Position numbers and translations under genes: made by a program. From assembly GCA_021613375.1 (NCBI GenBank), contig CM038726.1:4931062-4995061 (forward strand): a stretch of DNA of 64,000 bases. The letters are read 5' to 3'. Within the stretch, counting starts at the first letter, position 1; each line of letters begins with the position of its first letter. The notes beneath the pieces are model-generated. The model ran no database searches. It was not told where the DNA came from and saw nothing but the letters and a program-made list of their open reading frames with translations. Source of the stretch: Megaleporinus macrocephalus. Lineage: Eukaryota; Chordata; Actinopteri; Characiformes; Anostomidae. Shown here piece after piece: positions 44,701-59,700 of this stretch.

Positions 44701-47700
44701 GCTGCTCTGGAGAAAGCGTGTTGGTGTGGCGGATGATGTAATGCTGTAGCTGAGTTTGAGGCCCGTGGAGAGCTATAAACTACACCAGGCCTGTGGACGG
44801 TTACATAACCTTACTACAATGTTACCAAATCTCTGATGAGAGTCGCACACACACACTCACGCTCACGCTCGGATCCCCTCAGAATATATCAGCGGGGTCG
44901 TGCCGTGCCACCACCCGTCAGGCTGAAGGAGGCATTTCATTACAGTCCTGATACATGGCCCCTCATGACTCACTGCTGAATTTTACATCATGTTCGTGCT
45001 GCATGTGAGCGAAAGTGAGCGCCCTTCCTTTTTTCATACTGCACCGAGTACGTAGCTGCTCATAGACGCAGACAATTCAAAACATCTGGTGCTGTTCGGA
45101 GTTCAAGAGATGTTTTGTAATCTGCAGCAGTCCCTTTAGGTTTAGGGCTGCGAGTGAGTTAGCGCCGATGTTCCTGGCTATTGCGTGTGTTGTTTTGAAA
45201 CTTTTTTGTAGTCAAAACGTGCTTGCATGTGGCTTGAAATGCTTGTTTTTACATCGTGTTGAATTGTTTCCAATCAGAGCTCATTGAAACGAGTGCGGGT
45301 TCCAAACCTTCAACACATAACACGTAGTCGATTGTCACAGTCCAAAGGAAACGATCTTCATTTTTCTATAGCATGTGAACACCATCACTGCCCTTTATAT
45401 TGTGCAAATAGTTTATGATGTGTGGACCAATAGAAATGCTCCAGAATGGTTTGAAAATAAAATCTGGTTCCATTGACTTGCATTAAATATAAAGAGTTTT
45501 GGTCTGTCCTGTAAAATTGCCGTTTTCTTCAGACCGCGTCCATATTTAAAAAGGTTATGTTTTATTATGATGTGAATTTAACTCAATTAATTGGTGTTCT
45601 TACTGATAAATACAAGTATTACTAAGATAAAGAGTTTTAATGATGTCATATCCACATTGTTTCACATTTATTATATTGTGTTTGTTAATGGAATTATATT
45701 TATTCATGAGAATGTCGAGCTGCACTGGTTAAACCTGCTTGTTGAATGTGGCCTGAAATGCCTCGTCTTACATCGTGTTGAATTGTTTCCAACTCATAGC
45801 TCATTGAGTCGTTGTGTGGAAAGTTCAGATTCCAACCTTTCAACACGTACCACATTGTATGTTTAAGCAGAAGAGGCGATATTTTATTATGATGTCAATT
45901 TAATGAATGTTACCGGTAAAACATTCTTCACGTTTGCCATGTTTTTTTGTGTTTAAATCAAACAAAACCAAATTCTCGCCAGTCTATATGATGAATAACA
46001 GTTGTAAAATAAATAAAATTAGTCACATAAGACTGATATCTTGATTATCCATCACCAGGTATAGTAAAATGTCAATTCATATTTTGATTTACACTACTTT
46101 GCAAAAGTTTTAAGCTCTTGAGCACAGTGTAATTTTTTCAGACACTAATATTTTATCTTTTATAGCAAAACACTTCAATTTTTAATATTTGAATAGCATT
46201 AATACAGTAAGTAGAGCTTTTACATACGTCAGTATGTTTATTTAACCCTTTCCAAGCTTCTCCTAAACAACCCAGTATTATTTACAGTTCTCACATAATA
46301 CCTGCTTTGACTGCTCAGTACTTCATTAAGCTAAATCAAGATTTGCTGCTGAAGGAACTGAACACATTTATTCAATGTCTGGGGCGTCCAGGAGAAATCT
46401 GGAACCTAACTTTGTTCTTCAAACTGGAGTTTTTAAAATATGCTTATTGAAATAATAAAGGTTTTTAACGATAATGATAGTTTTTTCCATATTTGTTATA
46501 TTGTATTTGTTAATTTGTTGGTGCTGCAGACTAAACTTCTAGGGTCTTTCTTACTAGATTGTTTACAGTTTCATTTTGCGAAATGAATAATATCAGTGTA
46601 GTACAGCTGTAACTGTTACCGAACTGTGCCTATATTGTGTTTTATTACTAGAAATACGCTTTTACTGGCAACTAAAAGTTGAGTAAACTACAAAGTAGAC
46701 TGCAACCTTAACTTTTACCAAACTATATTTTTATTGCATTCATTCATTTGACAAAGGTTAAGCTTCAGATCACATGCGATTACTGCTACAGGAACAGATG
46801 TTTCATTGTGTATTCACTCAAAAAGGCTAAAGGAGACCAACTATGGTGATTTTCTACTGTACATCTGTGTCTTTAAGCCTCACTTCCTGATGAGCCAAGT
46901 TCGCTCTGATCAATCAGTTTGCCCAGTTTGTTTTAAATTCTTATAATGTCAGTTCTGTCATCTGACTTTGAGCCAGAGTCCGATCCTGAAAGTCCGGCAG
47001 AACAAGATAATAGATCCACCTTCGCAAGCTAGACTGGAGCAGGCTGTCTTTGAGTGAGCCAAGCTTGCCGGTAGGCAGGACATAATGAACGTGATACGAG
47101 ATGATGTCACAGAGGAAAGGGCTGGAAAGTGGTTGAGGAGAGTTTCTCTCTCTGGGCTTTAGAACTTTGCAGAACAATTACATGTACAAAAAGCTACAAC
47201 ACACTAAAGGAAGAAGAAACACTGGGAAAGAGCGAAAGATCCTTTAATTTTTTTTATACTTAAGTGTTTATTTAGATTTTTTCCACAATATGTGCTCAAA
47301 TAACATTTTAAAGGGGAGGGCATTAAAGAAACAAATACAAATCCTAATTATAACAGCATCCATAGTTCTGAAGATCTCTGTGTCATTAACAGCAAAATAA
47401 CAATAATAATAATATTACTGGTTAATAGAAGTAATATAAAATAAGAATTTTAATTCCACCAGGGTTGCCAGAAGTCGAGAGAGTGTGTGTTAGAGGTTAC
47501 AGTTTCCTTATAGTTCTTTTATTATATAGTTCTATCTATTATTATTATTATATTCACCTATTATACTCACATTTGTTTTTGGTGCCGTATATTGCCCATT
47601 TAATCCAATTACATCAAAAAAGTGTTGGGGTGGGGGGGGGGCGATTTGCCTATCAGCAAGATCTTTGTTAAATACCTGTCACTGTCTAAAACATAGTTGT

Positions 47701-50700
47701 TCACATCACAAAGATACATAACTTTGCATTTTGTGGGGATTGGGTAGCCCAAAATGTCCTGGATACCATCATTTACTTTCTCCCAGAAAAGATTGTAATT
47801 TATTATTAATTTATTTATTATTAATTAATTAATTTATTATTATTTGTTCCCAAAAGACATGTGTGGTTGGCCACCATACTTGTACAGAGTCTCCAACATG
47901 GTTGGTGTTGCCCAATTAGTTTACTCTAATTACTTTTCAGGTGTTATAAAATACAGAGTCAGATTTTTCCCTCCAAATTCTTTCCGTGATCTTGAATTAG
48001 TAGTAATGTGTGGCAGCCTACACATTTTAGCCCACTCGTCCTCTGTAATGTTGATGATAAGTTCCTTTTCCCATTTAACTTTAATATATACGGTGGAGGA
48101 GGCAGCGTAAGATCCTTTTAAAGAATTAAATACATTCTTTTTTAACATTTTGTGTGACAGTGTTGTTGTTGAGTCATTACTGCAGTGCTGTTTTTCTTTA
48201 AATTGCAGTAATTGATGCGGCTTCAAACTAAAAGACAATCTCCTTAAATTTAACAGATACACAATAAGAACATGTTATTCAAGGGAAAAAGCTTAATAGT
48301 TGCGTTACGAGATGATGTCATCTTGTAACAGAGAAAAGGGCTGGAATTGAAGTGGTTTCTGTGGGAGAGAGTTTCTTCTTCTTGCATGGACTCTCAAAAC
48401 ACTAGAAAACCCTACAGGTTTTACAGAGAAGACGTGATTCCCGAGCACACAGAGACTACGAGTCTGATGATTTACAAATTCTTCTCCAAACAGCGCATTC
48501 CAGTGTGTTTTGATACTAAAGAGTAACAGATCGTTCTTCATTCCAACTGACAGACCGCTCCTCGTCCGCGGTCTACGCCGCCACGGTAAATTACGACTGA
48601 ACCGCGAGGTCCTCAAATCCCGCTCATGTTTTTATGATGTTGCTGAAGCCAGTAGTGAGTTCATGTGAAAGTAATGTGCAAACGAAGACTCATACTTTTC
48701 TCTGATCTTTTGTTTTTCGTGTGTCTGTGTGTGTAGAAGAGGGTGAGTACTTCCTGAAGGTGCTGATCCCCAGCTATGCAGCTGGTTCGATTATCGGAAA
48801 GGGAGGACAGACCATCGTCCAGCTCCAGAAAGAGACCGGCGCCACCATTAAACTGTCCAAATCTAAAGACTTCTACCCAGGTAACCCCATTTACATCAAA
48901 ACATCCTGTATGATCTCGGCAGACACGGCCTGAACTTTTTATATGCAGTAATTCATATTCAGGCAGAATTCATATTCTTTATGCTCTTCATACTCCGGTC
49001 TGGTTATTACAGGTCAAATTACAAATCTAGTACTGGGACCCAGCTTGTAAATATTATGAACATAAAACAAGTTTAACCTACTTTACTTTTAACCTTTTTC
49101 ATGTGAATTAATGTAAGATTAACCAATAAGTATGTTTATTTCTTATTTATTAATTACAGTACATGGTTGAAGTAAATTTAATTAGTTGAATTAGTATAAA
49201 TGATAAATTATTTTGATCAATACAAGGCTTTGTCTCTAGACATGAAAATATGAGACAGCATTTAATTTATTTGTATTTCCAATTTAAAATATGATATATC
49301 TAACTTTGAATTAAAATAAAGATCTTGTTTGGGGTTCAATAGACCCCCCCCCATAGAAAATAACCTGCAAATGATACATTTGGATATGTTTAACTTATTA
49401 CAAAAGTATCAGTCTGAATTAATACTTTGGATCTAAATAGATCACAACATAATATTGTAAATGTTTAAGGTCTGAATACTTTTTTTAATGATTCTTTTTT
49501 TTTCTTTAATGTGGGAGCACTGTTCAAATGAATCCAGTAGAATGCTTTGTATACAAACAATTATGCTTGGTTGAATTAATAAAATTTCAACAAAAATTTC
49601 AAAGTTTCAACAAATTATTTGATTTTAAAATGAAATTTGTTAGTCTTATTTTTTTGTTTTAATGACCAAATTTGCACGTTGAAACACTGATATTACATAT
49701 ATTTATATATGCAAAAACAGTACACTGTTGTTACAATAAGTATGTGGATAGCAAATTATTGTATTAGTAATTATTTAGCATTTTATGTCATTACGGCGAT
49801 ACACTAGCAGCCAGTGTTGTTTGTTTTAGTTCACATTCTTGGAGTTTACTATAAATACAGTAAAGTAACAAGTTCAACAGTTAAAAGTTTTGCAGACTCA
49901 TTGGTTTCTGAACAGAAAAAAGCAAATATTGGTAATGAGAAAGAGTGCTTAACAATTGTAGCAAAATAATTCAACCTTTTTGCTGTACCTTATAGTTTCA
50001 GCTTATCTACTAGATAATATGAGTATTTTTTATTTGTGTATAAATGATGACACTCAGATATTTATGGATGTGAATTAATGTGAATCATGCTGTTATGTAT
50101 CTGTATTGTATCTGTACACCAGTTTTTGCAAACAGTGAACACGATCAGCACCTCACTCTTCATGCCTCACTGCCCCAGTTTCACTAGTAAGCCGTGCAAC
50201 AACATTAATGTTTCGTATTTTTTTTAATCATTCAAATTTTGTTAATATAACTACTAAGGCCAGTTATACAGAACCCAGAACAGAGAATAAATTATAGTTA
50301 TTGCCCTATTGGGGCAATAATTATATTTAGTACCAGTAATTAAATTTAGTACTTAATGAAACTTACAAAATTACTTCAGTATTACTAAGTAGCACATTTC
50401 AAGTGGCATAACATCTTTACTTTGGTGAACCAATAGACATGCTTTTAGACTGATGCAGATTGTATATTGTGGTACTGGGTTTAAAAAATAATGAAGCATT
50501 TCCAGCCCAAGTTTTACTGTTACAAAAACAGTCGCTGTTAAACATTGTGTAGTAAAAATAAAAGATAATATAAAATGTCTGTAACTTTTTTACATGACAT
50601 TTTTAAAATGTTTTCTTTTTTATATTCAGTTCAATAAATAAATTCTTATTGTGCATTAAATTGTGCAGTGTTTATTAAGTTGCACTTAGAAAATCAACAA

Positions 50701-53700
50701 CAACATGTCTATTAGGTCTATTTCTTAAAGCAAAAAGTTACCATATTTTTATTTTAGATATGTGAAATTTAGAAATTCTCAATTCAAAATCGATCTGAAA
50801 ATAGAAATTTAATTGCATTGATTTTGGAATATTAGAATCAGTTATAGCTGCAGCCCAAGTTCCTAGAGTTGAAGGTTGAAGACACAGTCCAAACTCGCAA
50901 ACCAAACTTGGCCAAAACAAAATGATCAATCTATTTTCAAACAAAACACCTACTAAGACACATTCAGTGTATTCAGTGTATATTTCAATATGAATATGAA
51001 TTATAGAATTATATATATATATATATTAGATTATGATGAAATCTGAGATTTTGTAATGCACTGAATCGTTCGCAAGAGAAACTAATGGTCAGAGATTTAC
51101 GCCACTAATTGGTAGTATATCCATTCCAGTAAGGAGAACAATTAAACTATTCAAAGACCATATTTTTTTTTTTCAGCTTCATGTTCTTAGTTCACTTTAT
51201 CTCAATGAAGATACAAGAAGGCTCTTCTACACCTGAAATACAAAAGTCTTTGTTGGCAAGATCACACACCACAAATGAAAGGACAGTTTAATAAATAAAG
51301 AGAAGAAAATCCCCATTAAATCTCAGGCTTGGACAGAGTACAGGACTCCAGATGACAGTGAATCAGTTTCTGTGAAGCTGCTTTATAAAACCATCTGATG
51401 TGAAGAGTGCCATACAGACCCAGATACATTGAAGCAAATTGGATTCTAGACGTATTATGTATCATAATAAAAGTATTATGCATAAACAACTTATAATGGA
51501 GATTTATCTCGGCATACATTCCTGTTTACAGACCCCTCAGGGATTAGTTGTCTTACGCCTGGCCTTCAGTCTCATTTTGGATGTTCCCTGACGGGCTCAA
51601 CGTCATCAAGTCAGATTTGCCAGGCGGCATTATCCCCTTTGTAACCGAGATGATTTGCAGTGGAGTCGCATAAAGTACAATTTAGACTGGACATCTGTGT
51701 CTTCTATTCTTTTAAAGAAAGCATAAACGGTCAAATACACTTAAAACTGCTTTAAAGCATGAATATTTTTGACCAGATAATAATTTTTTATAGATAAAAA
51801 AGTCACATATTGCACTTATTTGACTTTTTTATCTATAAAAATGTAACTAAAGAATAAATCGGCTCTACAACAATATGTCAAAAAAATTAATTATGTTAAA
51901 AGACATTACCGTTAATTAGTATTATCATATTTGCTGGTATTAAAATTTGAAAAGGCGTCATTACAAACACTGACTGTTTACAAACATCCTCTGTTTTAAA
52001 GGTGTCGATGTTATAAAGCATACTGGAGCCTACATACTGTAATAATTGTAGAAATTTTATACAACACAAGTGTTGTAGTTTAATTCGATTGATATAAAAA
52101 AAATAATAATTAAAACTAAGATGAATGAAGAAAAGTGATAACTGTAATTATCTCGCTGCACAACTTACTAACGACACTAGAGCTGGGCAGCTAGAGCTGG
52201 GGTGAGATTTATGTAGGTTGGTGCCCAGGGGCATCAGGCAAGCCAAAATTCTCAGGGGGGCACAATTAGAGGGGGGGTGGGGGTTGCATGGGGGTCGTCC
52301 CCTAGAAAAAAGGAGTTAAGAATGATGCAATTTTCTGCAACTTGACATATATATTTAAAGTTTTTTTCTTTTTTTTGAGGTGGGGGGGGGTCAGTATTTA
52401 AAAACTGCTCAGTACTTCATTAAGCTAAATCAAGATTTGCTGCTGAAGGAACTGAACACATTCATACAATGTCTGGGGCGTCCAGGAGAAATCTGGAACC
52501 TAACTTTGTTCTTCAAACTGGATCAAGATCTGATCTACTTCTCTCACAATAACATATTCATGTTACTTTGTATTGTATGTCTGATTATTTATAAGTTCTA
52601 ATCAGATCTGCTGTTCTTACTGGTGATCAAACACTTATTGATCAGATAAAGGCTTCCTATGTAGGCTTCCTTCGCAAAACCAAGTTACTCTTGTAATGTT
52701 TGGAAGAAATACTATAGAGGAAGGCAGATGTGGCGCTTTTTAAATCTATGACATAAGTAAGAAATATGTTTAAACCATTACTACATATTATTAAAAAGTA
52801 ATAGTGATAAATGAATATAAAAACCGTACCTCTCACAGCTTGGATGGGTCGTTGTAGCTGATAATTCGCGAAAGTAACTAATAGAATGTATTTTCTTACT
52901 GATGCATATCATATCAGATTGGGGCACAACTACTGGCCAGCACCAGGTACAGGCCTTTAGATTAAACCACCATCATCGTCTTTTACATGAAGCTCTCTCA
53001 TGTTTTGAAACTCTCCCAGTTAAAAGATGTATTATATTTTATAGAACAGGACATTTTTGCGTATCCAGAGACTAACGACTAACGGGCCGATGACCCACGA
53101 GATGAAGGTGGGGCTGAAAATCCAAACGTTGCACGCCCAAATACGTCTACACTCATAGATATCCAGCCTAACATTTCTACCACTTTTTAGTGAAATCCAT
53201 CAGAAACGCTGTGGAGTAGCTGCAGTATGAAATGGAGTTCTTATCGCTCAGCCTTGATTTCTTACTGGACAAACAGCAAGCAGCTGCAAGCAGGAATCAG
53301 CAGGAGTGTGTGTGTGAAATGATGTCTGTAGGGTGTGTGTGGTGTGTATGGAGGGTGTTTGCCATGATTGCTGTGAAGTGAGCAACTGAATTGCTGTGAC
53401 TCCATTCATAGCTTAAATCACACATGCAGGCATACATACATACATACATATACACACTACCGCTCAAAAGTTTAGGATCACTTTAGAATTTCATGCAATT
53501 TTCATGCAATTCACAAACAACACTGTCCGTTTCACAATTAGTGTAAGTGTATCAGATGATTTTTAAAGAATATAAATGTTTGTATTAAAGTCTATTTTTG
53601 TATAGAGGCTTATTTTACATATAGTTCTATTATCAGAAATTCTCAGTCCTCTGTCTAAATCTCCTGGTACGACCACCAATCCAAGTTAAGGATGTTATTG

Positions 53701-53960
53701 GACTAATTGGTTGTTAGGACACTCTTCAATTGTGATCACAGCTGAAAAACATTCTACTAATAAGTGAGTATAAAAGTGAACAACATTCTAGGTTAGTTTA
53801 GTATCTGAAGATCAGCAGTTGATGGCTTGCTGACCGACTCACAATGACCAGAAAGAAACAACTTTCTTTAGAGACCCGTCAGTCCATTGTTGTGTTAAGG
53901 AAGAAGATACTCCATTAAAACAAGAACATTTCACTGTGATCACAAACTTTTGAGCGATAG

Positions 53961-54015
<55 letters not shown>

Positions 54016-54987
54016 TCAGTCAGTGTGTGTTGAGAGCAATGAGGTTGGGGGAGGTGGCGGTTTAATGATGAACGTATAAAAGGAACATAAACTCAATGGT
54101 AATAATTTTGAAACTATTAAACTGTTACTACAAATTCTGTATTCATATGTATTATGGATGAAGTTATAAGTTTCAGGATCAGCAAGAAAACTCAATGAAG
54201 CCTCAATGAAAAGACCCCGAACACTAAACCCCCCTTTTACAGTGTGTTCATGACACAATATTGTTTTAACACACATTGTAAATAATAATAAAAAAACATG
54301 GAGGTTATAACTGCAGTAATATTTTGAGCTATTTGATCTTGAAGTCAGAAATCTCTGGGCAGGTTCTTTTTCTGTTAGCTTAACTAAAAACTGAAATGAA
54401 CCGCCGGCTCGAGAGCAGCGCCGTATTCTGTTGAGTGGCCGCAGTCTAGATCTGCCCCGTAACCCATATACAGAACAGCACAGGGACCCGTCAGAGGATT
54501 TCACTGACACTGACATTTTATATAGACATCGAGTGGACATGTTTACCGGACATTGCGTCCAGTGGGAGCGTAGCGGGCCGGCCGTGCAGCGTCATTAGGG
54601 GGGTCTAACAGCAGCTCACACCAGCTCTGATACGAACACATAAACCTCACGTTACTGGGACCGAGAGTAAACGCGAACCGGGCGCGTCACAGAGCTACAC
54701 ATGTTTCGAACAGTCACCAGCTGCTCTGTCGCCGGTGAAGCCTGAATCTGCTCCACTGGAGCAGCCCGTCACTGGTAGCCTCAGTAATAAAACGAGGCAA
54801 CAATGAGGGAGATTTTGCAGGCGTCATTTGTCTTGGGAGCTGCTGAGAGGAGAGCATGTGAAGCTCCTCTGGCTCACAGGACACCTATAAAAAGAAGACC
54901 CTTTAAGCTCGGGCTTTACTACTGCTAGCGCCCAGGAACCCTTGTAATGTGCACACACACACAGACACATGCACTATAACTAGTCCC

Positions 54988-55071
<84 letters not shown>

Positions 55072-55378
55072 TTATTTTTATACTTGATAAAATATTAAAT
55101 ATATATGCCATACCTTTTGCATAGTCCACAATTTTTCTGTCCCAATGTAAAATTCAGTAGATATATATATATATAATCACACCACAGGTCCTATGCCACA
55201 ATATTAATATACTTTCAAAATGTATATAATAATAAGTTATATTATGATATTACTGAACTTTAAATAAATATTAATTATACAAGTACTGCAATGACATATA
55301 TTGTTTATTTCCTTTTTTCAACTGCACATTTTGGCCCCAGCCAGACCAATTAACACTGTAATTAATATTTGTAATCCA

Positions 55379-55409
<31 letters not shown>

Positions 55410-55417
55410 GTGTGTGT

Positions 55418-55459
<42 letters not shown>

Positions 55460-55821
55460 TGGATGTTAAATGTTGGATGTATCCAGAATGGTGACTCTTA
55501 AAAGATACAAAACACTGAGAATGTATCTTCAGTGTGGTGATCAAATCTGAGGCTGAATAAATTAGAAATGAATAGTTAAAGAATATTAATTATCGTTGAA
55601 TACATTTGATGTTCACAGAGAGCAGAATAGACCAATGTTGAATTGTTGTTTTATTGTAAAGTAATAGCACTTATTGACAACTAATAAATTAATACAAATA
55701 AACCTGAATACAGTAAAAAAAGAAGCTGAGCTGTGAAGAGCTGGTTATCAGTAATGAAGGACTGATTATATAACGCTGAACTTTCTTGCAAAAAATGGTT
55801 AAACACGCACAATCATACACA

Positions 55822-55893
<72 letters not shown>

Positions 55894-55992
55894 TGTATGT
55901 AATAATGTGTATATATTGTACATGAAATGAGACTCACTTTTACATACATAGACAAATATACAAACACACACATTTTATTGTATTATTATATT

Positions 55993-56055
<63 letters not shown>

Positions 56056-56395
56056 AAAGGCCTGTATGTGATAATATATAATATGATAACACACACATTT
56101 TCTCTCTTTTGTTCTCCCTGTCATGCTCGGTATGTGTGTGTGTATATATGTGTGTGTGTGTGTGTGTGTGTGATTGATCGTGCACACATATCATACCCAC
56201 TGAGCACCCAGTCTGAGGATGAATGGAGGAGTGTGTGGGTGTTTAAGAGGGATTTTCCTATAGACACACACACACACTCACACTCACACACACTCACACA
56301 CACACACGACTGTACAACAGAAACATGAGACCCTCTTCACTTTACTCATCAGACAGACAGGCACGGAAAACTGAAAAGTCTATTTTTATCAGCTT

Positions 56396-56433
<38 letters not shown>

Positions 56434-56592
56434 ACAGAGTGTTAGTTAGTGGGCAGATTTTTTTTAAGTAACAAATCCCCAAGTTGTGGGAGAGTCACCC
56501 ACACACCAGTATGAGTGGCATGGTTTGAATAAGAACAGGTGTTTATGAAACAGATGTGTGATACCCAATCTGGTGAGAAAAGCTGACATCAC

Positions 56593-56631
<39 letters not shown>

Positions 56632-56723
56632 ACACACACAGCCAAGTGTCAGCACTGTTGCCCAGAAACAAACAGACCAGTACCAACCAGCTGCTTTCCC
56701 CCTCTCTCATTCTCCTTGTTATA

Positions 56724-56781
<58 letters not shown>

Positions 56782-59700
56782 CCTCTCTCCCCTGATGCTC
56801 AGAAATAAGCTTTTTCTTGAACATTGAACGTGATGGTTTGGCCAGTAATGAATGTTCTGGAGCTACAAAGCGAATGTATCTGTCAAATAATGGAGCTAGA
56901 CTTGCTTGTGTGGCCTCTGACGCAGTACGATGTACAGCCGTATGAACAGCCCGGTCAAATAATGTGAGCACATCGTCTACAGAGAACAAACTTCTGTTCA
57001 TTTAATACACAGTCCCTGTTTATGTGCTGAATTAAACCTAGATTAAAATAAATGAAATATTTATATAAATTAAAAGGATTCAAACAGTATTAATAGAGTA
57101 AGTAGCGCTTTTACATACGCCAGTGTGTTTATTTAACTCTTTCCAAGCTTCTCCTAAACAACCCAGTATTATTATCAGTTCTCATCTAATACCTGCTTTG
57201 ACTGCTCAGTACTTCATTAAGATAAATCAAGATTTGCTGCTGAAGGAACTGAACACATTCATACAATGTTTGGGGCGTCCAGGAGAAATCTGGAACCTAA
57301 CTTTGTCCTTCAAACTGGATCAAGATCTGATCTACTTCTCTCACAATAACATATTCATGTTACTTTGTATTGTATGTATAATTATTTACATCTGTTCTAA
57401 TCAGATCTGCTGTTCTTACTGGTGGAAATACACTTATTAGGTGCCTCAGACTTTTACACAGTAGTGTATTTGTTCTGTTGTCTATAAACATGAAGAAAAA
57501 CGTCCATCCTGAAGCCTGAATTTTGACTCTTTTTTTTGTTTATAGGCTTTGAGCTCCTATTACAAGTTAGATATTTTAGATTCAGATTTTAGCTCTCCAG
57601 TGAAGGGCTAAACACTCCAAGCATGTCTTGGATAAGCTGTTAAATTAATTGTTGGCTGAAGTATCGCTTTAAGGCCATGCGCACCGACTGACTCTGTCCG
57701 TCATTAGCGGACGTTCAGGACTGTTTCTCAGATGGTCCAAGAATGGGCTGTTTCCATGATGAGACCACTGAGGGTTGTTTAACCACAGCATTGGGATCCC
57801 AGGCAGGTCAACAGCAGCGCTGCTGAATAAAACCAGCCGACAGCAGGAAGAGTCGAGAGCTGTGTTTGTGTACACAGCAAATAGGCAACAGAAATGATGA
57901 TAAAAATGTTAAAACTCAACAAAAATCAGTTTTTTATCTCGTCCACTTACATACTATATTATATTATGTATATAAAATTTATATTGCGATGTATTCCTTA
58001 ATTTCGGTCGATACGATATAATTCCAATATCGATATAAATGATTTGAAGGCCCCAGAAAAACTGCCAAGAATCCCTATAATGGAAGTCTGTATCTACTTT
58101 ATCAACATAAATAACATTGACTTCAAATTACAACAGAGGCCGAGTTTCTTCTTCTTTTGTAAACGGACTGAACAGATTAACCTAAAATGTCTTCATCAAT
58201 CCAAGGAGCACCTTTGTTAACATGCGGCAGTTGAAGAGGGTTGAGGTGACGGAGCAGTGTAAACGCAGCGTTAGCGCTTTTTAAACGTAGCCATCACTGC
58301 AAGCAGTTCTGTACATTCAGGAGTTCAGTCAGAAAAATGATATCACCGTTATTGAAACATATCGTGGTAAATACCGATATCGAATTATTGTCCAGGCCTA
58401 GTGTCCATATACAGCTTCGCTGCACCTTCATTTCAACCAAAAGCTCTGCTGAATAGTGTGGGCCCGGACGGCTTTGAGGTATAGCAATATCTGGCTTGCC
58501 AGAGTAGACCCGACTTAGTCACGTACACCAAATACCAAAGTAAAGACTGGAAACAATGGCTGTAATTTTCTTCTTTGAATCCATGACAGGTCAACATAAG
58601 CATGAAAGTATCTGGTTTTATATGAACCTGTTCACAGTGAAATCGTTTGATCATCACTTGATATCAATGATCATTCCTGAAGAATCAAATCAGATTTATT
58701 TGCTAGCGCTTTTAACAACTGATGTAGTCACAAATCAGCCTTACAGGACTTCAGTGATAAGAAAAGTTCTATAGAGCATAAATATAGAAAAATATAGAAA
58801 AACATAGAAAACCTCCCGGGGAGCAAGCCAGAGGCAGCAGTGATAAGGAACAACTCCCTCAGAACTGGAGGAGGAAACCTTGGGAGGAACCAAGCCTCAC
58901 AATCGTCCTCTGATCAGATTACTCAAACAGTACTGATATGATGACTGTACCACCTTGTACTTCTGTTCCGCTGCTCAGGTGTGATGATGACAGTCAATGA
59001 AGGTAGCTAGTCTGAGGCCAGCTAACTGGTATGACACAGGTAACAATAGGGACCAACGATCAGTCTGGTGGGTGACTTGGCTGGTAGGGGAACCTGTCGG
59101 TCAGTCTTCCAGCAGGAATCTAAGTAGAACAGCCATATGACTTCTTCTGCATTGATTGGTTTTGCCTTTCATTAGCTGACCATCATGACGATAAAACCAA
59201 ATTAAGAATTAGATTTTTTTTTTTATTTCATTGAATTAAATGACTGAAATTAAGTGCTAGTCGAACATCACATGCTGCACACAGATTTAACGACTGATCC
59301 ACCCACCGGGCTTGAAAGCTTCCCAGTCAGAATGTTGGATTTGAATGTTTACTTGTTTGGACGGTACAGCATGCGCAAGCTGTAGGGCCGCATGTGCAGA
59401 TCAGGCGTAAGGAGGTTGATTAAAAATGTGTTCTTTTCGTATATATATATATATATATATACCTTGTATTCATGATTATACATGTTCATTTTGACATATA
59501 CTTTGAAAGATATTACAGAAGAATTTCCTCTATATTACTTGTAATTGGATTAATGCTGTTTGTGCCTCTGAAGCATTTCAGAAAAGCAGGTCATAGTGTT
59601 TTCTTCATTAAACAATTAGATATTAATAATAATCTGTTCTGGAAAATGTGTTTTTTTCCCTGGAGTGTGTCTGCATAATAAAATAAACGTTCTAACTCTG

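Noticed and set aside
47465..48110. + strand frames of 68 and 88 codons
   Set aside because: They lie opposite the LINE-1 ORF2 relic, whose - strand protein signal explains the region better.
54016..54540. 174-codon - strand frame
   Set aside because: It begins and ends in unique intron sequence without any domain, and ends in poly-Pro beside a microsatellite. It is most likely chance.
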